Assembly: GCA_964468125.1 (NCBI GenBank)
Contig: CAYXVF010000018.1
Location: forward strand, 7,171 to 71,170
Direction: 5' to 3'
DNA: 64,000 nucleotides
DNA from: CAYXVF01 sp964468125
GTDB lineage: Bacteria; Myxococcota; XYA12-FULL-58-9; CAYXVF01
Shown here: piece by piece, positions 7,170 through 16,687 of the stretch
How the letters are laid out: every line of letters starts with the position of its first letter
How positions within the stretch are numbered: position 1 is the first letter of the stretch
Notes under the pieces: generated by a model
Database searches by the model: none
Seen by the model: the letters and a program-made list of their open reading frames with translations, nothing else
Told to the model about the DNA's origin: nothing
Translations under genes and position numbers: made by a program

Positions 7170-8288
7170 GTGAACCGACCCAACAACGACACACGCGCCG
7201 CCATGATGGAGCGCGCCTTGCGAGAGGCGAGGGCGGCGCGGGGCCGGACGCGACCGAATCCTGCGGTGGGCTGCGTGATCGCCAACGGAGACCAGCTGAT
7301 CGCCGTGGGTCGCACGCAGCCGGTGGGTGGTCATCACGCGGAGGTGGAGGCGCTGAACGCTGCCGGCGAACGCGCCTGCGGGGCGGACGCCTACGTGACC
7401 CTCGAGCCCTGCAATCACTACGGCCGCACACCTCCCTGCACCGAGGCGTTGATCCAGGCCGGTGTCGCGCGGGTCTTCATCGGAGTTGGCGACCCCCATC
7501 CGCTGGTGGACGGCCGCGGCATTCGGCGTCTGCGCGAGCACGGTATCGAGGTGGAGGTGGGCGTGCTCGACGAACGCTGTCGTCGTATGCACGAGGATTT
7601 CATTCACTATGTGCGGACGCGTCGGCCCTTCGTCGTGGGTAAGGTAGCTCAATCGCTCGATGGCCGGGTCGCGACGCGCACTGGCGATTCGAAGTGGATC
7701 ACCGGCGAGGAAGCCCGGCGCCGAGGGCACGAGCTGCGCAACACTCTCGACGCGATCACCGTCGGAGTAGGGACCGTCCTCGCCGACGACCCGTCGCTCA
7801 CCTGTCGGATCGACGGAGGGCGTGATCCCGTGCGCGTCGTGCTCGACACACACGCTCGAACTCCCCCCGACTCAAACGTGGTGGCCGTCGCCTCGCAGTC
7901 CGCTGCGCCGACGTGGATCATGGTCGGGGAGCAGGCACCCGCCGATCGGTGCGATGCCCTCCGCGAACGAGGGGTCAGTGTGATCACCTGCGCCATGCGC
8001 GACGGACGGCTCTGGCTCGACGACGTCCTCGTCCGCCTCGGTGAGCGCGACATACTTTCGCTTTTGGTCGAAGGGGGCCCGACCGTGATCGGCGCCCTGC
8101 GCGACCGGGACCTGCTCAACAAGCTCTACCTGTTTATCGCCCCAACGCTGATCGGCGGTGCCCAGGCGCTATCCTCCGTTGGCGCGGAGGGGGCCGGGTC
8201 CTTGAGCGAGGCCTCAGAGCTCGAGATCGTTGACAGAGAGTGGCTGGGGCAGGATCTGCTCCTCACCGCTTATCCGAAGCAGCGCTAA
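7170..8288 (+). CDS. ribD: Bifunctional riboflavin biosynthesis deaminase/reductase RibD
   Basis: 372 aa. The N-terminal deaminase (about 1-145) has the zinc ligands and proton shuttle HAE (56-58), EPCNHYG (Cys 81) and TPPCTEA (Cys 90), and deaminates the pyrimidine intermediate made from GTP. The C-terminal reductase (about 150-365), with KVAQSLDGRVA and LVEGGPT, reduces the ribosyl side chain using NADPH. GTG 7170 with GGGAG upstream gives the full domain; ATG 7203 would cut it. No other rib gene is adjacent, so the pathway is scattered. Its stop overlaps the convergent methyltransferase stop (CTAA, 8285-8288). Confidence 0.92.
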   Translation: MNRPNNDTRAAMMERALREARAARGRTRPNPAVGCVIANGDQLIAVGRTQPVGGHHAEVEALNAAGERACGADAYVTLEPCNHYGRTPPCTEALIQAGVARVFIGVGDPHPLVDGRGIRRLREHGIEVEVGVLDERCRRMHEDFIHYVRTRRPFVVGKVAQSLDGRVATRTGDSKWITGEEARRRGHELRNTLDAITVGVGTVLADDPSLTCRIDGGRDPVRVVLDTHARTPPDSNVVAVASQSAAPTWIMVGEQAPADRCDALRERGVSVITCAMRDGRLWLDDVLVRLGERDILSLLVEGGPTVIGALRDRDLLNKLYLFIAPTLIGGAQALSSVGAEGAGSLSEASELEIVDREWLGQDLLLTAYPKQR

Positions 8289-10168
8289 CCTGCCTCGGCG
8301 ACGCGCTCTTCTCTGCGGCCGCGCACCTGAGGTCCCAGGGCGCGATCATCGCCCAGGCTCGCGAGGATCTCCGCCGCCATCTCGTAGCGACCGAGCGGCG
8401 GCATGAGATAGGCGCCTGCCACTCGGTCTCGAAGCGAGCTCAATACTTCGCTGGCGATCGCGACGCCTTCTCGGCGTCCGGCGTCGCCTCCGCCTGCACC
8501 CTTCATGCGCTCGAGAATCGGTTGGGGGATGCCCATGCCGGGCACGTTTTTGTTCAAGAACGCTGCGTTCTTGTACGAGGCGAGTGGAAGAATCCCCACC
8601 AGCACCGGAACGTCGAGATCCTCGGTGGCCTCAAAGAAACGCTCGAGGTGCGCCGGATCGTAGACCGGCTGGGTCATGATGAGCTCAGCCCCCGCGTCGA
8701 TCTTTTCGCGCAGCCGCTTCATCTCACGCCCAAAGTCGGACGCCGCTGGCTCGCAGCCCGTGGCGAGCACGAATTCGGTCGCTTCGGGCATCGTCTTGCC
8801 CGAAGGATCGATCCCCGCATTGAGCCCGGAGAGGATGCGCAGGAGTCCGATCGAGTCGACGTCGTAGACCGCGGTGGCGTTTGGAAAGTCACCGATCTTC
8901 GGCGGGTCTCCGGTGATCACGACGACGTTGCGGACACCCATCACGTGCGCGCCGAGCGCCGAGGACTGGAGGGCCAAGAGGTTCTTGTCGCGCGTGCACA
9001 TGTGCACGATCGTTTCGATGCCGAGCGCTTCTTGCATCTTGACCGCGAGGGAAACGTTGCTCATGCGAACGCTCGCGCGGGGACCGTCTGCGATGTTGAT
9101 GACGTCGGCGCCGGCATCGACGAGCATCTTGGCGGCGTCGATCGAGGCGCTCACGTCCAAGCCTGGCTTCGGGTTCACCTCGACACTCACCACGAAGCGG
9201 CGGCCGAGCTTGGACCCGAGGCTGCTGCGATTCTCCAGCGGGGTGTGTGGGACCGGGGTTGAGTGTCCGATCTCGACGACGGTGGAGCGCGTCTCGCGCG
9301 GGACCACCATGCGAGCCGCCGCCGCAACGCGCTCGATGTGCTCTGGGTTGGTGCCGCAACAGCCGCCGACGATCTTTACCCCCGCCTTGAACATGCGCCG
9401 CGAGTAGACCCCGAAATTCTCCGGCGTCGCGAGGTAGATCATGCGGTCGTCGATGGAGCGGGGACGTCCTGCGTTTGGCATGGCGGAAACGGGCAAACCG
9501 GTCTCCACCATTTGCTGCACCGCCTCGAAGATGAGGTCCGGGCCGTTGCAGTTCGCGCCGACGACGTCCGCTCCCCAAGCGGCCATTTCTAGAGCGAGCT
9601 CAGCTGGGGCGGTGCCGTCGCTGACCTTTCCGTCCATGCCGATGACCACGTGCGCGACCACCGGTATTTGTACGGCACCACTGACCGCTTCGATCGCGGC
9701 GCGCAGCTCGGGTACCGATGAAAACGTCTCGATTTGGATCAGGTCGCAGCCGCCCTCGGCCAGGAGATAGGCTTGCTCGGCGAAGGAGGCGCGTACCTCT
9801 TTGTCCCGTCGCCGCAGCTCGCCGGCCTCGAGTCCCGTCGGGCCGATCGCGCCGGCGACGTAGTGCTCGGACCCGACTATAGCCCGCACGTGCTCGACCG
9901 CGGCCCGGTTGATCTGGGCGGTCAGCTTCTCCAACCCAAAGCGCTCGAGGCGAATGCGGTTGGCGCCAAAGGTGTTGGTCTCGTGAATGTCCGCACCGGC
10001 GAGGGCGTAGTCGTGGTGGATCTTCTGCACCAGCTCCGGCTGCTGCAGGTTGACTTCGTCAAAGTTGCGGTTGGCGTAGACGCCGCGTTCGTAGAGGAGG
10101 CTGCCCATGGCGCCATCACCCACCAAACCGCCGCGCTTCACCGCGTCGAGGAACCCGAGTCGCTTCAT
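8285..10168 (-). CDS. Homocysteine S-methyltransferase / methylenetetrahydrofolate reductase fusion
   Basis: About 627 aa from ATG 10168; ATG 10204 would add 12 residues and neither site has a strong ribosome-binding sequence. Residues 1-290 form a BHMT/MetH-type homocysteine methyltransferase with zinc ligands in GANCNGP and GGCCGTNPEHI. Residues about 320-600 form a MetF-like flavoprotein (FVVSVEVNPKPG, VVVITGDPP, ELIMTQPVYD) that makes 5-methyl-THF. The pterin- and cobalamin-binding modules of MetH are absent, as in the YitJ type. The fusion couples methyl-THF production to methionine supply or salvage. Confidence 0.87.
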   Translation of the reverse strand: MKRLGFLDAVKRGGLVGDGAMGSLLYERGVYANRNFDEVNLQQPELVQKIHHDYALAGADIHETNTFGANRIRLERFGLEKLTAQINRAAVEHVRAIVGSEHYVAGAIGPTGLEAGELRRRDKEVRASFAEQAYLLAEGGCDLIQIETFSSVPELRAAIEAVSGAVQIPVVAHVVIGMDGKVSDGTAPAELALEMAAWGADVVGANCNGPDLIFEAVQQMVETGLPVSAMPNAGRPRSIDDRMIYLATPENFGVYSRRMFKAGVKIVGGCCGTNPEHIERVAAAARMVVPRETRSTVVEIGHSTPVPHTPLENRSSLGSKLGRRFVVSVEVNPKPGLDVSASIDAAKMLVDAGADVINIADGPRASVRMSNVSLAVKMQEALGIETIVHMCTRDKNLLALQSSALGAHVMGVRNVVVITGDPPKIGDFPNATAVYDVDSIGLLRILSGLNAGIDPSGKTMPEATEFVLATGCEPAASDFGREMKRLREKIDAGAELIMTQPVYDPAHLERFFEATEDLDVPVLVGILPLASYKNAAFLNKNVPGMGIPQPILERMKGAGGGDAGRREGVAIASEVLSSLRDRVAGAYLMPPLGRYEMAAEILASLGDDRALGPQVRGRREERVAEAG

Positions 10169-10336
10169 CTTTTTTCTTTGTTCACGCACTTGTCGGGGCG
10201 ACATCGCCCCCTATGATCCTAAGGTGACGCTAGAGTTTGCGGTCGGCGGAATCCACTCAGATAGGGGGGGGAGGGCCATTTTTGGGGCGACCCGCCGGTA
10301 TTTTTGCCTGTCCGCGCTCGGAGAGGCATCGCGCGC

Positions 10337-11158
10337 ATGAACGACTCTTCCACCCATTTTCTGAGTGCCTTCATCAAGGGGTTGGCCTATCCACTCGAGG
10401 GCTTCGGCTTCATCCGTGAGCATCGCCTCTGGGGTCTCGCGGCGATTTCGATCGCCGTGAACATCATTCTGTTTGCGATTGTCCTCACCGTAGCATTCTC
10501 GCTGATCGCTCCCTTCGTCGCGGACATCAATGCGGCGCTGGCGGACTGGGCGAAGGAGCCGAGTCTCGAGGTCCTCGCCTGGTTCATGGCGATCGTCACG
10601 TGGATCGTGTGGATCCTCGGCGCGGTTCTGGTTCTCGGCGCGTCGTCCGTGCTCGTGCTGCTGATCGGTCAAGCGGTGGCGAGCCCCTTTCTCGACATGC
10701 TGAGCGAGAAGGTCGAAAACATCACGATCGGCACCCCCGAGCAGCCCTTCACCGTGGAAATCGTGATCCGGAGCCTCGCGCTGAGTCTCGGAGACTTGTT
10801 CTGGGGCCTGGTCTTCCTCGCTGCCATTCAAATCCCGATCTTCATCATCAGTCTCACCGGGGTCGGAGCCCTCCCCGCAAGCATCGCATCCTTCGCCTTC
10901 AGCGCACTCCTCTTGGCGGTCGAGTTTGTTGGACTGTCGCTGACCCGGCGTTTTGTTCCCTATCGCGCGCGCTGGCGGGTCATCTGGGACAACAAGTGGC
11001 TCTCCCTCGGCTTTGGGAGCTCCACGATGCTCTTGTTGCTCGTGCCCGGGCTCAACCTCGTGTTGCTACCGCTCGCCGCCGTGGGCGGCACGCTTGCCTA
11101 TTGCGACCTGCAACGCGCCGGAAAGATCGACCTCGACGACCTACGCATCGCCGCGTGA
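10337..11158 (+). CDS. EI24/CysZ-like integral membrane protein
   Basis: 273 aa from ATG 10337, with about six hydrophobic helices. The pattern resembles the EI24 (CysZ) family: an N-terminal helix after a short cytoplasmic stretch, ASPFLDMLSEKVE after the third helix, and a paired hydrophobic segment before the C-terminus (FVPYRARW then LNLVLLPLAAVGGTLAY). CysZ proteins move sulfate across the inner membrane, but distant relatives have unknown roles and no cysteine-biosynthesis gene is adjacent. It is divergent from the methyltransferase/MTHFR fusion, with 132-168 bp between them. Confidence 0.7.
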   Translation: MNDSSTHFLSAFIKGLAYPLEGFGFIREHRLWGLAAISIAVNIILFAIVLTVAFSLIAPFVADINAALADWAKEPSLEVLAWFMAIVTWIVWILGAVLVLGASSVLVLLIGQAVASPFLDMLSEKVENITIGTPEQPFTVEIVIRSLALSLGDLFWGLVFLAAIQIPIFIISLTGVGALPASIASFAFSALLLAVEFVGLSLTRRFVPYRARWRVIWDNKWLSLGFGSSTMLLLLVPGLNLVLLPLAAVGGTLAYCDLQRAGKIDLDDLRIAA

Positions 11159-11268
11159 CGCTGTGGCGTGATGCAGGCGTCTGGCGTGCGGCTGTCGCTT
11201 CTTCCAACGGTCTGCCCCTGCCATTAGTCTAGCGGGGGCCCCTTGAGGGGGATGCGTAGGAGCCGTTT

Positions 11269-12573
11269 CTGAGCGAGCGATTTCCACAGGCATTTGGCCG
11301 CTTTTGGCTGCAGGAAAAGATCGGTCACGGGGGGATGGCCGAGGTCTATCGCGCCACCGTGGGGCCCGATCCCGAGACCTACGCCTTCGACATCGCCCTC
11401 AAGCGACTTCATCCGCATCTCGCGCACGATGCCGCGCAGGTCGAAATGTTCATGACCGAAGCGGACATCGCGAAGTTTCTGCATCACGACAACATCGTAA
11501 CGGTCTACGAGGCGGGTTTGGTCGACGGCCACGCCTACATCGCAATGGAATACGTTTGGGGGCTCGACCTCGGCCAGGTGTTGCTGCGCTTGCGCGAGCG
11601 CCGGATCCGGTTGCCGGCCGATCTGGCGGTTTATATCGCGCTTCAGGTGCTGCGGGCGCTCGACTATTTCCACCGAGCGAGCGCCCCTGGCGGCGCGCCG
11701 ATGAACCTGGTGCACCGGGACGTGACGCCTTCGAACATCTACCTGACCTACGACGGCCAGGTGAAGCTCGCTGATTTCGGCGTAGCGCGGGTGAGCTTCC
11801 TCGAACGACGCGACGATAGGACACTCAAGGGCAAGGTCTCCTACATGCCGCCGGAGGTGTTGGGGGGGCACGACATAGACCCGATGGTCGACATCTGGAG
11901 CCTCGCGGTCACGCTCTATGAAATGGTGACACACCGCCGCCTCTACGAAGGCGTGTCCGAGACCGACCTGGTCGCGGGGTTGGCGTCACCCAAGATCGAA
12001 CCGCCGCACAAGGCCGCGCCGGACGTCGACCCGAAGCTCTCGAAGATCCTGATGAATGCACTCCACCGCAAGCGCAAGCGACGCCCCGCCGAGGCGGTGG
12101 ACTTCTATCGCATACTGAAGGGCTACCTCGCGGATATGGGCGTCGTGACCCAGAAAGAAGCCTTGGGCCGGTTTCTCCGCGAGGCAGTCGGGGTCAGTGG
12201 CGATGCGCACGGCCGCCCGAGCGCGGGTGACGGCTTTCTCGAGACCGACTATCACGCGCCGATCGAGATGTCGCCGACGCAGCGTCTCGAGCTTCGACTC
12301 GAGAAACGCAGGCGCTGGCCGTGGATCGCGGCCGCGTCGATCGTCCTACTCGGCAGCGGCGCGACTGCCTGGTGGCTCATGCGCGAGCCTCCCACGGCGC
12401 CTGGGGCCGCGGATGAGACGACGAAGACCGCTCCGGTGCCACCGGAAAAGACACCGCCTGCACCAGCAGAGGTGGTCCCGGAGGCCGTGGAAGAGGCCAC
12501 GTCCCCCGCACAGCCCGTGCCCGAGAAGAAGCGCCGTCGCAAACGTCGGAAACGCGGCTCAGCTCAAGAGTAG
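11269..12573 (+). CDS. Membrane-anchored Ser/Thr protein kinase (CTG start)
   Basis: 434 aa if translated from CTG 11269, which has AGGAG six bases upstream. No ATG/GTG/TTG exists in frame between the stop at 11257 and ATG 11335, and starting at 11335 would delete most of the ATP loop. From CTG the protein has IGHGGMAEV (18-26), Lys 45, Glu 64, HRDVTPSN (139-146) with catalytic Asp 141, DFGVA (159-163) and YMPPEV. A single transmembrane helix (about 350-371) is followed by a Pro/Ala tail and a very basic end, KKRRRKRRKR. The kinase domain is cytoplasmic. It overlaps the convergent PilZ gene by 15 bp. The substrate is unknown. Confidence 0.85.
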   Translation: MSERFPQAFGRFWLQEKIGHGGMAEVYRATVGPDPETYAFDIALKRLHPHLAHDAAQVEMFMTEADIAKFLHHDNIVTVYEAGLVDGHAYIAMEYVWGLDLGQVLLRLRERRIRLPADLAVYIALQVLRALDYFHRASAPGGAPMNLVHRDVTPSNIYLTYDGQVKLADFGVARVSFLERRDDRTLKGKVSYMPPEVLGGHDIDPMVDIWSLAVTLYEMVTHRRLYEGVSETDLVAGLASPKIEPPHKAAPDVDPKLSKILMNALHRKRKRRPAEAVDFYRILKGYLADMGVVTQKEALGRFLREAVGVSGDAHGRPSAGDGFLETDYHAPIEMSPTQRLELRLEKRRRWPWIAAASIVLLGSGATAWWLMREPPTAPGAADETTKTAPVPPEKTPPAPAEVVPEAVEEATSPAQPVPEKKRRRKRRKRGSAQE

Positions 12574-14553
12574 GTTGACGAAATTGACGATCTGCGCGGC
12601 TCCAGCCCGCGATGCGAACACCTCGATTCGTGTGCCTAGACGAGTAAATTCAGTGTCGTCGAGGGCCTCGGCGTCCTCCGGTCTGAGAAGCAACAGGCTC
12701 CTGCGCCGAGCCTCGCGCAGCTTTTGCTGAACCGCGTCGCGGGCGAGAGTGAGGATCGCTTCTTTGCGCCCGAGCTCGTCGCTTCGGGTGGGAATGATCC
12801 GCACGAGGTCGAGATAATCCTGAAAATTCGTCCCCGGCGAGGTGCTCTCGAGCATGGAAAAGCCCAGAGGACCGGTGATGCTAAACGCCATGCGGATCCG
12901 GCGCTTTCGTTCGAGACCGAGCTGGTGATAGCGACGCCAGGTGCTCTCGAGCTGCAGCTCGTTTGGCACGAGGTCGAGAGTAGCACGGTGTAGAGCGCTG
13001 AAGCGCTGATCCATTTGGTCGAGCAGCCACTGACGGTCACCGGGGCCCGCGTCCTGAACCTCACGGAGATCGAAGCGTCGGGTTTCAGGGCTTCGGTCCG
13101 TGAACAGAACGAGCTCTCGCCAATCTAGGTGCTCGGGATCGGGTTGAGCGGCACGCAGGCGTGACAAGCCGAGCCGCGAGGCGCTCGGGTTCAGCATCGC
13201 GTGGAGCTGATCGAAGTCGTCGCGTCTCAGGCCCATCTCGACCAGCGGGACCACGAGCTGATCGGCGGTGAGCTGCCAACCGGGGAGCACGCCCAAATGC
13301 TGCAGACTCCAGGTGCTGCGATAACTCTGCAGCAGCTCCGCGTTGCCGAAGATCTCGTCGTCGTGGCCGCCGACGAGGTGCACGCTCAGGTCGTGGGCGC
13401 GCGTGAGCAAGGTCTGGCGCGTCGTCTCGACCTGGCCCATCAATGGAGACACGGCCGCGTGCTCTCGCTCGAACAGGGAGAGCTTTTCATAGACGGGCCA
13501 GAGTTTCTTGAGGTCGCGCAGCTCGGCGACGCGGACGCTCGGGTGCAGATGCTGATCGACGAACTTCTCGAGGACTCGGGTGCTCGCGCGGTTGGCGCCG
13601 ACGATTTCCACACCCACGAGCAGGCGGTCGTCTTGGTCGTAGCGAACATTGCGTACGACGCCCCGGCTGCGGACCGTGCCACCCGGGAGCTTGATTGTGA
13701 GCTCCGGGAGCAGCATTCCGACCATCAAGCCGTCTTGGGGCTCGGCGAGGAGGGCGAGTCCCCGGGCGGAAAGATCGATGACCTCGCGTGTCCGTCGGTC
13801 CCGGCTGAACGGAGCCTCGAATGCCGCTTCGATTCGCCGAGGCAATCGCCGGAGGCGCCCACCGCTCCGGTGACGCCATACCACGAGCCTTTGGGGCCAG
13901 CGCAGCGTGACCTCTGGCCCCTCCTGACGCGCGACCTCCACCTGAAACGCGATGCGGGTGCCATAGAGCTCGCCCCGCAGCTCGCAGCGCTCGCCGCCGC
14001 GAAGGGTGTATTCGTGATCTTTGGTGCGGAGCGTGTCGGCGAGCTTCACGCGAACCTGGTCTGCGTCTCGCTCCAGCTTGAGGAAACGCGAGATGCCGAC
14101 GCCCACCGACTGGGAGTCACTGTCCGGGACGATGCGCAGCGCCGCACGCGCCTTGACCACGTTGTGAAGGGTGTCAGCGATGATCTGCGGCTCGTCGTAG
14201 GTGTCGGTCTGGGGAACCTGACGCTCGCCCGAATCCGGCAGCTCGAGGCTGAGCCCCAGTTTCACCCCCACGGCACCGTTTTCTAGGCTCACCTGGGTGA
14301 CATCTCGAATCCGTGCCTGGCATTGCAGCGTGCATTCGCCTTCGGTGAAGAAGCGCACCCGGGGAACGAACGCGCCCGGTTGGAGTGAGTAGCGCTGGCT
14401 CCGGAGCAGCACCGCGACCCCTTGGGCGCTCAGGTTCAAGAGTGGCTCGAGGCGTTCGTCGCCGCTCGGAAGGGTGATCAGGACAAAATGATCTCCCGCG
14501 GGCTCCACCCGTCGCAGCTCACGACGATCCCCGGAGTCGGCCGTGTCTTCCAT
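12559..14553 (-). CDS. Tandem PilZ-domain protein with unknown C-terminal module
   Basis: 664 aa from ATG 14553, cytoplasmic. There are two PilZ domains: one about 10-110 with RRELRR and the LNLSAQG loop, one about 245-345 with RLRRLPRR and IDLSARG. Both keep the basic cluster and (D/N)xSxxG pattern used to bind cyclic di-GMP. A third segment between them may be a degenerate PilZ barrel. Residues about 375-664 are not recognised; HDDEIFGNAEL and STWSLQHLGVLPG could belong to a GNAT-like fold, but I cannot confirm it. It is divergent from dnaJ and tail-to-tail with the kinase. Confidence 0.7.
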   Translation of the reverse strand: MEDTADSGDRRELRRVEPAGDHFVLITLPSGDERLEPLLNLSAQGVAVLLRSQRYSLQPGAFVPRVRFFTEGECTLQCQARIRDVTQVSLENGAVGVKLGLSLELPDSGERQVPQTDTYDEPQIIADTLHNVVKARAALRIVPDSDSQSVGVGISRFLKLERDADQVRVKLADTLRTKDHEYTLRGGERCELRGELYGTRIAFQVEVARQEGPEVTLRWPQRLVVWRHRSGGRLRRLPRRIEAAFEAPFSRDRRTREVIDLSARGLALLAEPQDGLMVGMLLPELTIKLPGGTVRSRGVVRNVRYDQDDRLLVGVEIVGANRASTRVLEKFVDQHLHPSVRVAELRDLKKLWPVYEKLSLFEREHAAVSPLMGQVETTRQTLLTRAHDLSVHLVGGHDDEIFGNAELLQSYRSTWSLQHLGVLPGWQLTADQLVVPLVEMGLRRDDFDQLHAMLNPSASRLGLSRLRAAQPDPEHLDWRELVLFTDRSPETRRFDLREVQDAGPGDRQWLLDQMDQRFSALHRATLDLVPNELQLESTWRRYHQLGLERKRRIRMAFSITGPLGFSMLESTSPGTNFQDYLDLVRIIPTRSDELGRKEAILTLARDAVQQKLREARRRSLLLLRPEDAEALDDTEFTRLGTRIEVFASRAGAAQIVNFVNLLLS

Positions 14554-14669
14554 GCTTCTACAGGGTAGCAGACGGTCGGCGAGAGATCCTATGGTCCGTC
14601 TGCAGCAAATGCGCGGCTTGACAGAGGATCGAGCGCGCCTACGTTTGGCCCGACCGAGGAGCGCGAGAA

Positions 14670-15740
14670 ATGCCACGCGATTACTACGAAGTACTCGGCC
14701 TCTCCCGGGATGCCGACGACCGCGCCGTCAAGCGAGCCTACCGTAAGCTCGCCATGGAATTTCACCCGGACCGCAACCCGACCCCCGAGGCGGAAGAAAA
14801 GTTCAAGGAGGCGTCGGAGGCCTACGAGGTGCTCTCGGACCCGCAGAAGCGTCAGATCTACGACCGTCACGGCCACGAGGGCCTGCGCGGACAGGGATTC
14901 TCCGGCTTCGCGGGCGCGGGGATCGAGGACATCTTCAACTCTTTCGGCGACATCTTTGGCGACCTCTTCAACTTCGGAGGCGCGCGCGGGCGTCGCAGCG
15001 GCCGCCGCGGGGCGGATCTTCGCTACGACCTCGCGATCGAGTTCGAGGAGGCCGTGTTCGGCACCGAGCGCGAGATCGAGCTCGATCATCCCGTCTCTTG
15101 CGATCGTTGCAGCGGCTCCGGAGGCGAGCCCGGCAGCTCGCGCAGAACCTGTGAGACCTGCCAGGGGCGCGGTCAGGTGGTGCACGGCCAGGGGCTCTTT
15201 CTCGTCAGCTCCGTCTGTCCTACCTGCGCGGGGAAGGGCTTCTCCTTTGCGGAGAGCTGCCGCGACTGCGGTGGCAGGGGCACGCTCGCGAAGGAGCGGA
15301 CCGTGACCGTGAAGATCCCGGCCGGTTTCGCCGAAGGGATGAGCCTGCGCTATGTCGGGGAAGGCGAGGCGGGGACCGGGGGAGCGCCCTCCGGAGATCT
15401 CTATGTCGCGGTGCACATCGAGCCGCACGCGAGCCTGCGTCGTGAAGGCGACGACCTGATCGCCGAGGCGACGGTCGGCATGGTGGAGGCGGCCCTCGGA
15501 ACCGACATCACGGTGGCCGGCGTCGATGGCGAGCTCGAGGTCGAGATCCCTGCGGGCACGCAGCCGAACCAAGTGATCACCCTGAAGAAGGAGGGCGTGC
15601 CGCGGCTGCGCGGCTCCGGACGGGGAGACTTCCACGTGATCGTTCGGGTCGAGGTGCCGAAAGAGCTGACCTCGAAGCAGCGCAAGGCCCTCGAAGAGTT
15701 TGCCGGCCTGCCCCCCAAGAAACGACGGCTCTTCTCGTGA
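14670..15740 (+). CDS. dnaJ: DnaJ (Hsp40) co-chaperone
   Basis: 356 aa. The J domain (1-70) has the DnaK-stimulating HPD motif in MEFHPDRNP. A Gly/Phe-rich linker (GFSGFAGAG, FGDIFGDLFNFGG) follows. The zinc domain has four CxxCxGxG repeats (CDRCSGSG, CETCQGRG, CPTCAGKG, CRDCGGRG) at about 147-212, and the C-terminal substrate-binding domains are complete. Neither dnaK nor grpE is adjacent. Instead the stop overlaps the GTG start of a Get3-like ATPase, suggesting that this DnaJ copy is expressed with that pair. Confidence 0.93.
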   Translation: MPRDYYEVLGLSRDADDRAVKRAYRKLAMEFHPDRNPTPEAEEKFKEASEAYEVLSDPQKRQIYDRHGHEGLRGQGFSGFAGAGIEDIFNSFGDIFGDLFNFGGARGRRSGRRGADLRYDLAIEFEEAVFGTEREIELDHPVSCDRCSGSGGEPGSSRRTCETCQGRGQVVHGQGLFLVSSVCPTCAGKGFSFAESCRDCGGRGTLAKERTVTVKIPAGFAEGMSLRYVGEGEAGTGGAPSGDLYVAVHIEPHASLRREGDDLIAEATVGMVEAALGTDITVAGVDGELEVEIPAGTQPNQVITLKKEGVPRLRGSGRGDFHVIVRVEVPKELTSKQRKALEEFAGLPPKKRRLFS

Positions 15741-16687
15741 CCGAGCGCGGTCTGTTTGACGCGCGCCTCATCCTCGTGACGGGCAAGGGGGGCGTCGGCA
15801 AGTCGACGGTCTCGGCGGCGATGGCCGTGGCCGCAGCCCGTGCCGGCCGAAGGGTCCTGCTGGTGGAGCTCGGTGCTCGACCGGTGATGGGCGACCTCTT
15901 GAAGGGGCGCACTCCCAAGCACACGCCGAGCGAAATCGCTGACAGCTACCCGAACCTGTGGGTCGCTCACCTCGATGCGCAACGAGCGCTGCAGGAGTAC
16001 CTGGTCGAGACGATCAAGGTGCGGAGCCTCGCCCGCCTCGCGACGGAGAACCGAGTGATGGCGCGCTTGTGGCAAGCGGCGCCGAGTGTCGACGAGATGG
16101 CGATTCTCACCGCCCTCGAGCGTTTCGAGGGAGAGGTCGACCCCGCGCAACCAGAGCGTCGGCGCTACGACCACGTCATCGTAGACCTGCCGGCCACCGG
16201 CCACGCCCGTGCGATGCTGGCGGTGCCCCGCGGAACCCTCGGAATGATCCGCGTGGGTGCCCTGTCGGACCGCGCGAAGCAGGTTGATGCGCTCCTCCAT
16301 GACCCGGAGCGGACCGCCCTCGTCATCGTCACCCTTCCAGAGGAGCTGCCGATCAACGAGACGGTTCAGCTCGCGCAGGTCTTGGAAGACGATCTCGACA
16401 TCGAAACCGCCGCGGTGGTGATCAACGCTGTGCTGCCTCGGATTTTTGACGAGCGTGAGCGCGCCCTGATCGGTCGAATCGCCGAGCAGCTGCAGGAAGA
16501 GGCGGCGCATCGCTTGCTCGATGTAGCGACACACCAGAGTACGCGTCAGGAGTATCAGACCGCGCGCATCGAGCGTCTTCGGGGCATGCTCGATACGGCC
16601 TTTGTCGAGCTTCGCTTCGAGCCGGATCTGGGCGTCGGCCTGGTGGAGCAATTGGCCGCCGGTTTTGCGATCGGAGCGAAGTCTTGA
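15737..16687 (+). CDS. Get3/ArsA-like ATPase, subunit A type
   Basis: 316 aa cytoplasmic P-loop ATPase. The deviant Walker A GKGGVGKST (about 16-24) keeps the intradimer signature lysine, but the DPA switch that normally follows the second strand is replaced by VELGARPVMGD. VDLPATGHA is the switch II/Walker B region. This matches the A partner of the paired actinobacterial Get3-like proteins (Rv3679 in Mycobacterium), not a stand-alone arsenite ATPase; no ars genes are near. GTG 15737 overlaps the dnaJ stop, and the end overlaps the next gene (TTGA). Confidence 0.75.
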   Translation: MTERGLFDARLILVTGKGGVGKSTVSAAMAVAAARAGRRVLLVELGARPVMGDLLKGRTPKHTPSEIADSYPNLWVAHLDAQRALQEYLVETIKVRSLARLATENRVMARLWQAAPSVDEMAILTALERFEGEVDPAQPERRRYDHVIVDLPATGHARAMLAVPRGTLGMIRVGALSDRAKQVDALLHDPERTALVIVTLPEELPINETVQLAQVLEDDLDIETAAVVINAVLPRIFDERERALIGRIAEQLQEEAAHRLLDVATHQSTRQEYQTARIERLRGMLDTAFVELRFEPDLGVGLVEQLAAGFAIGAKS

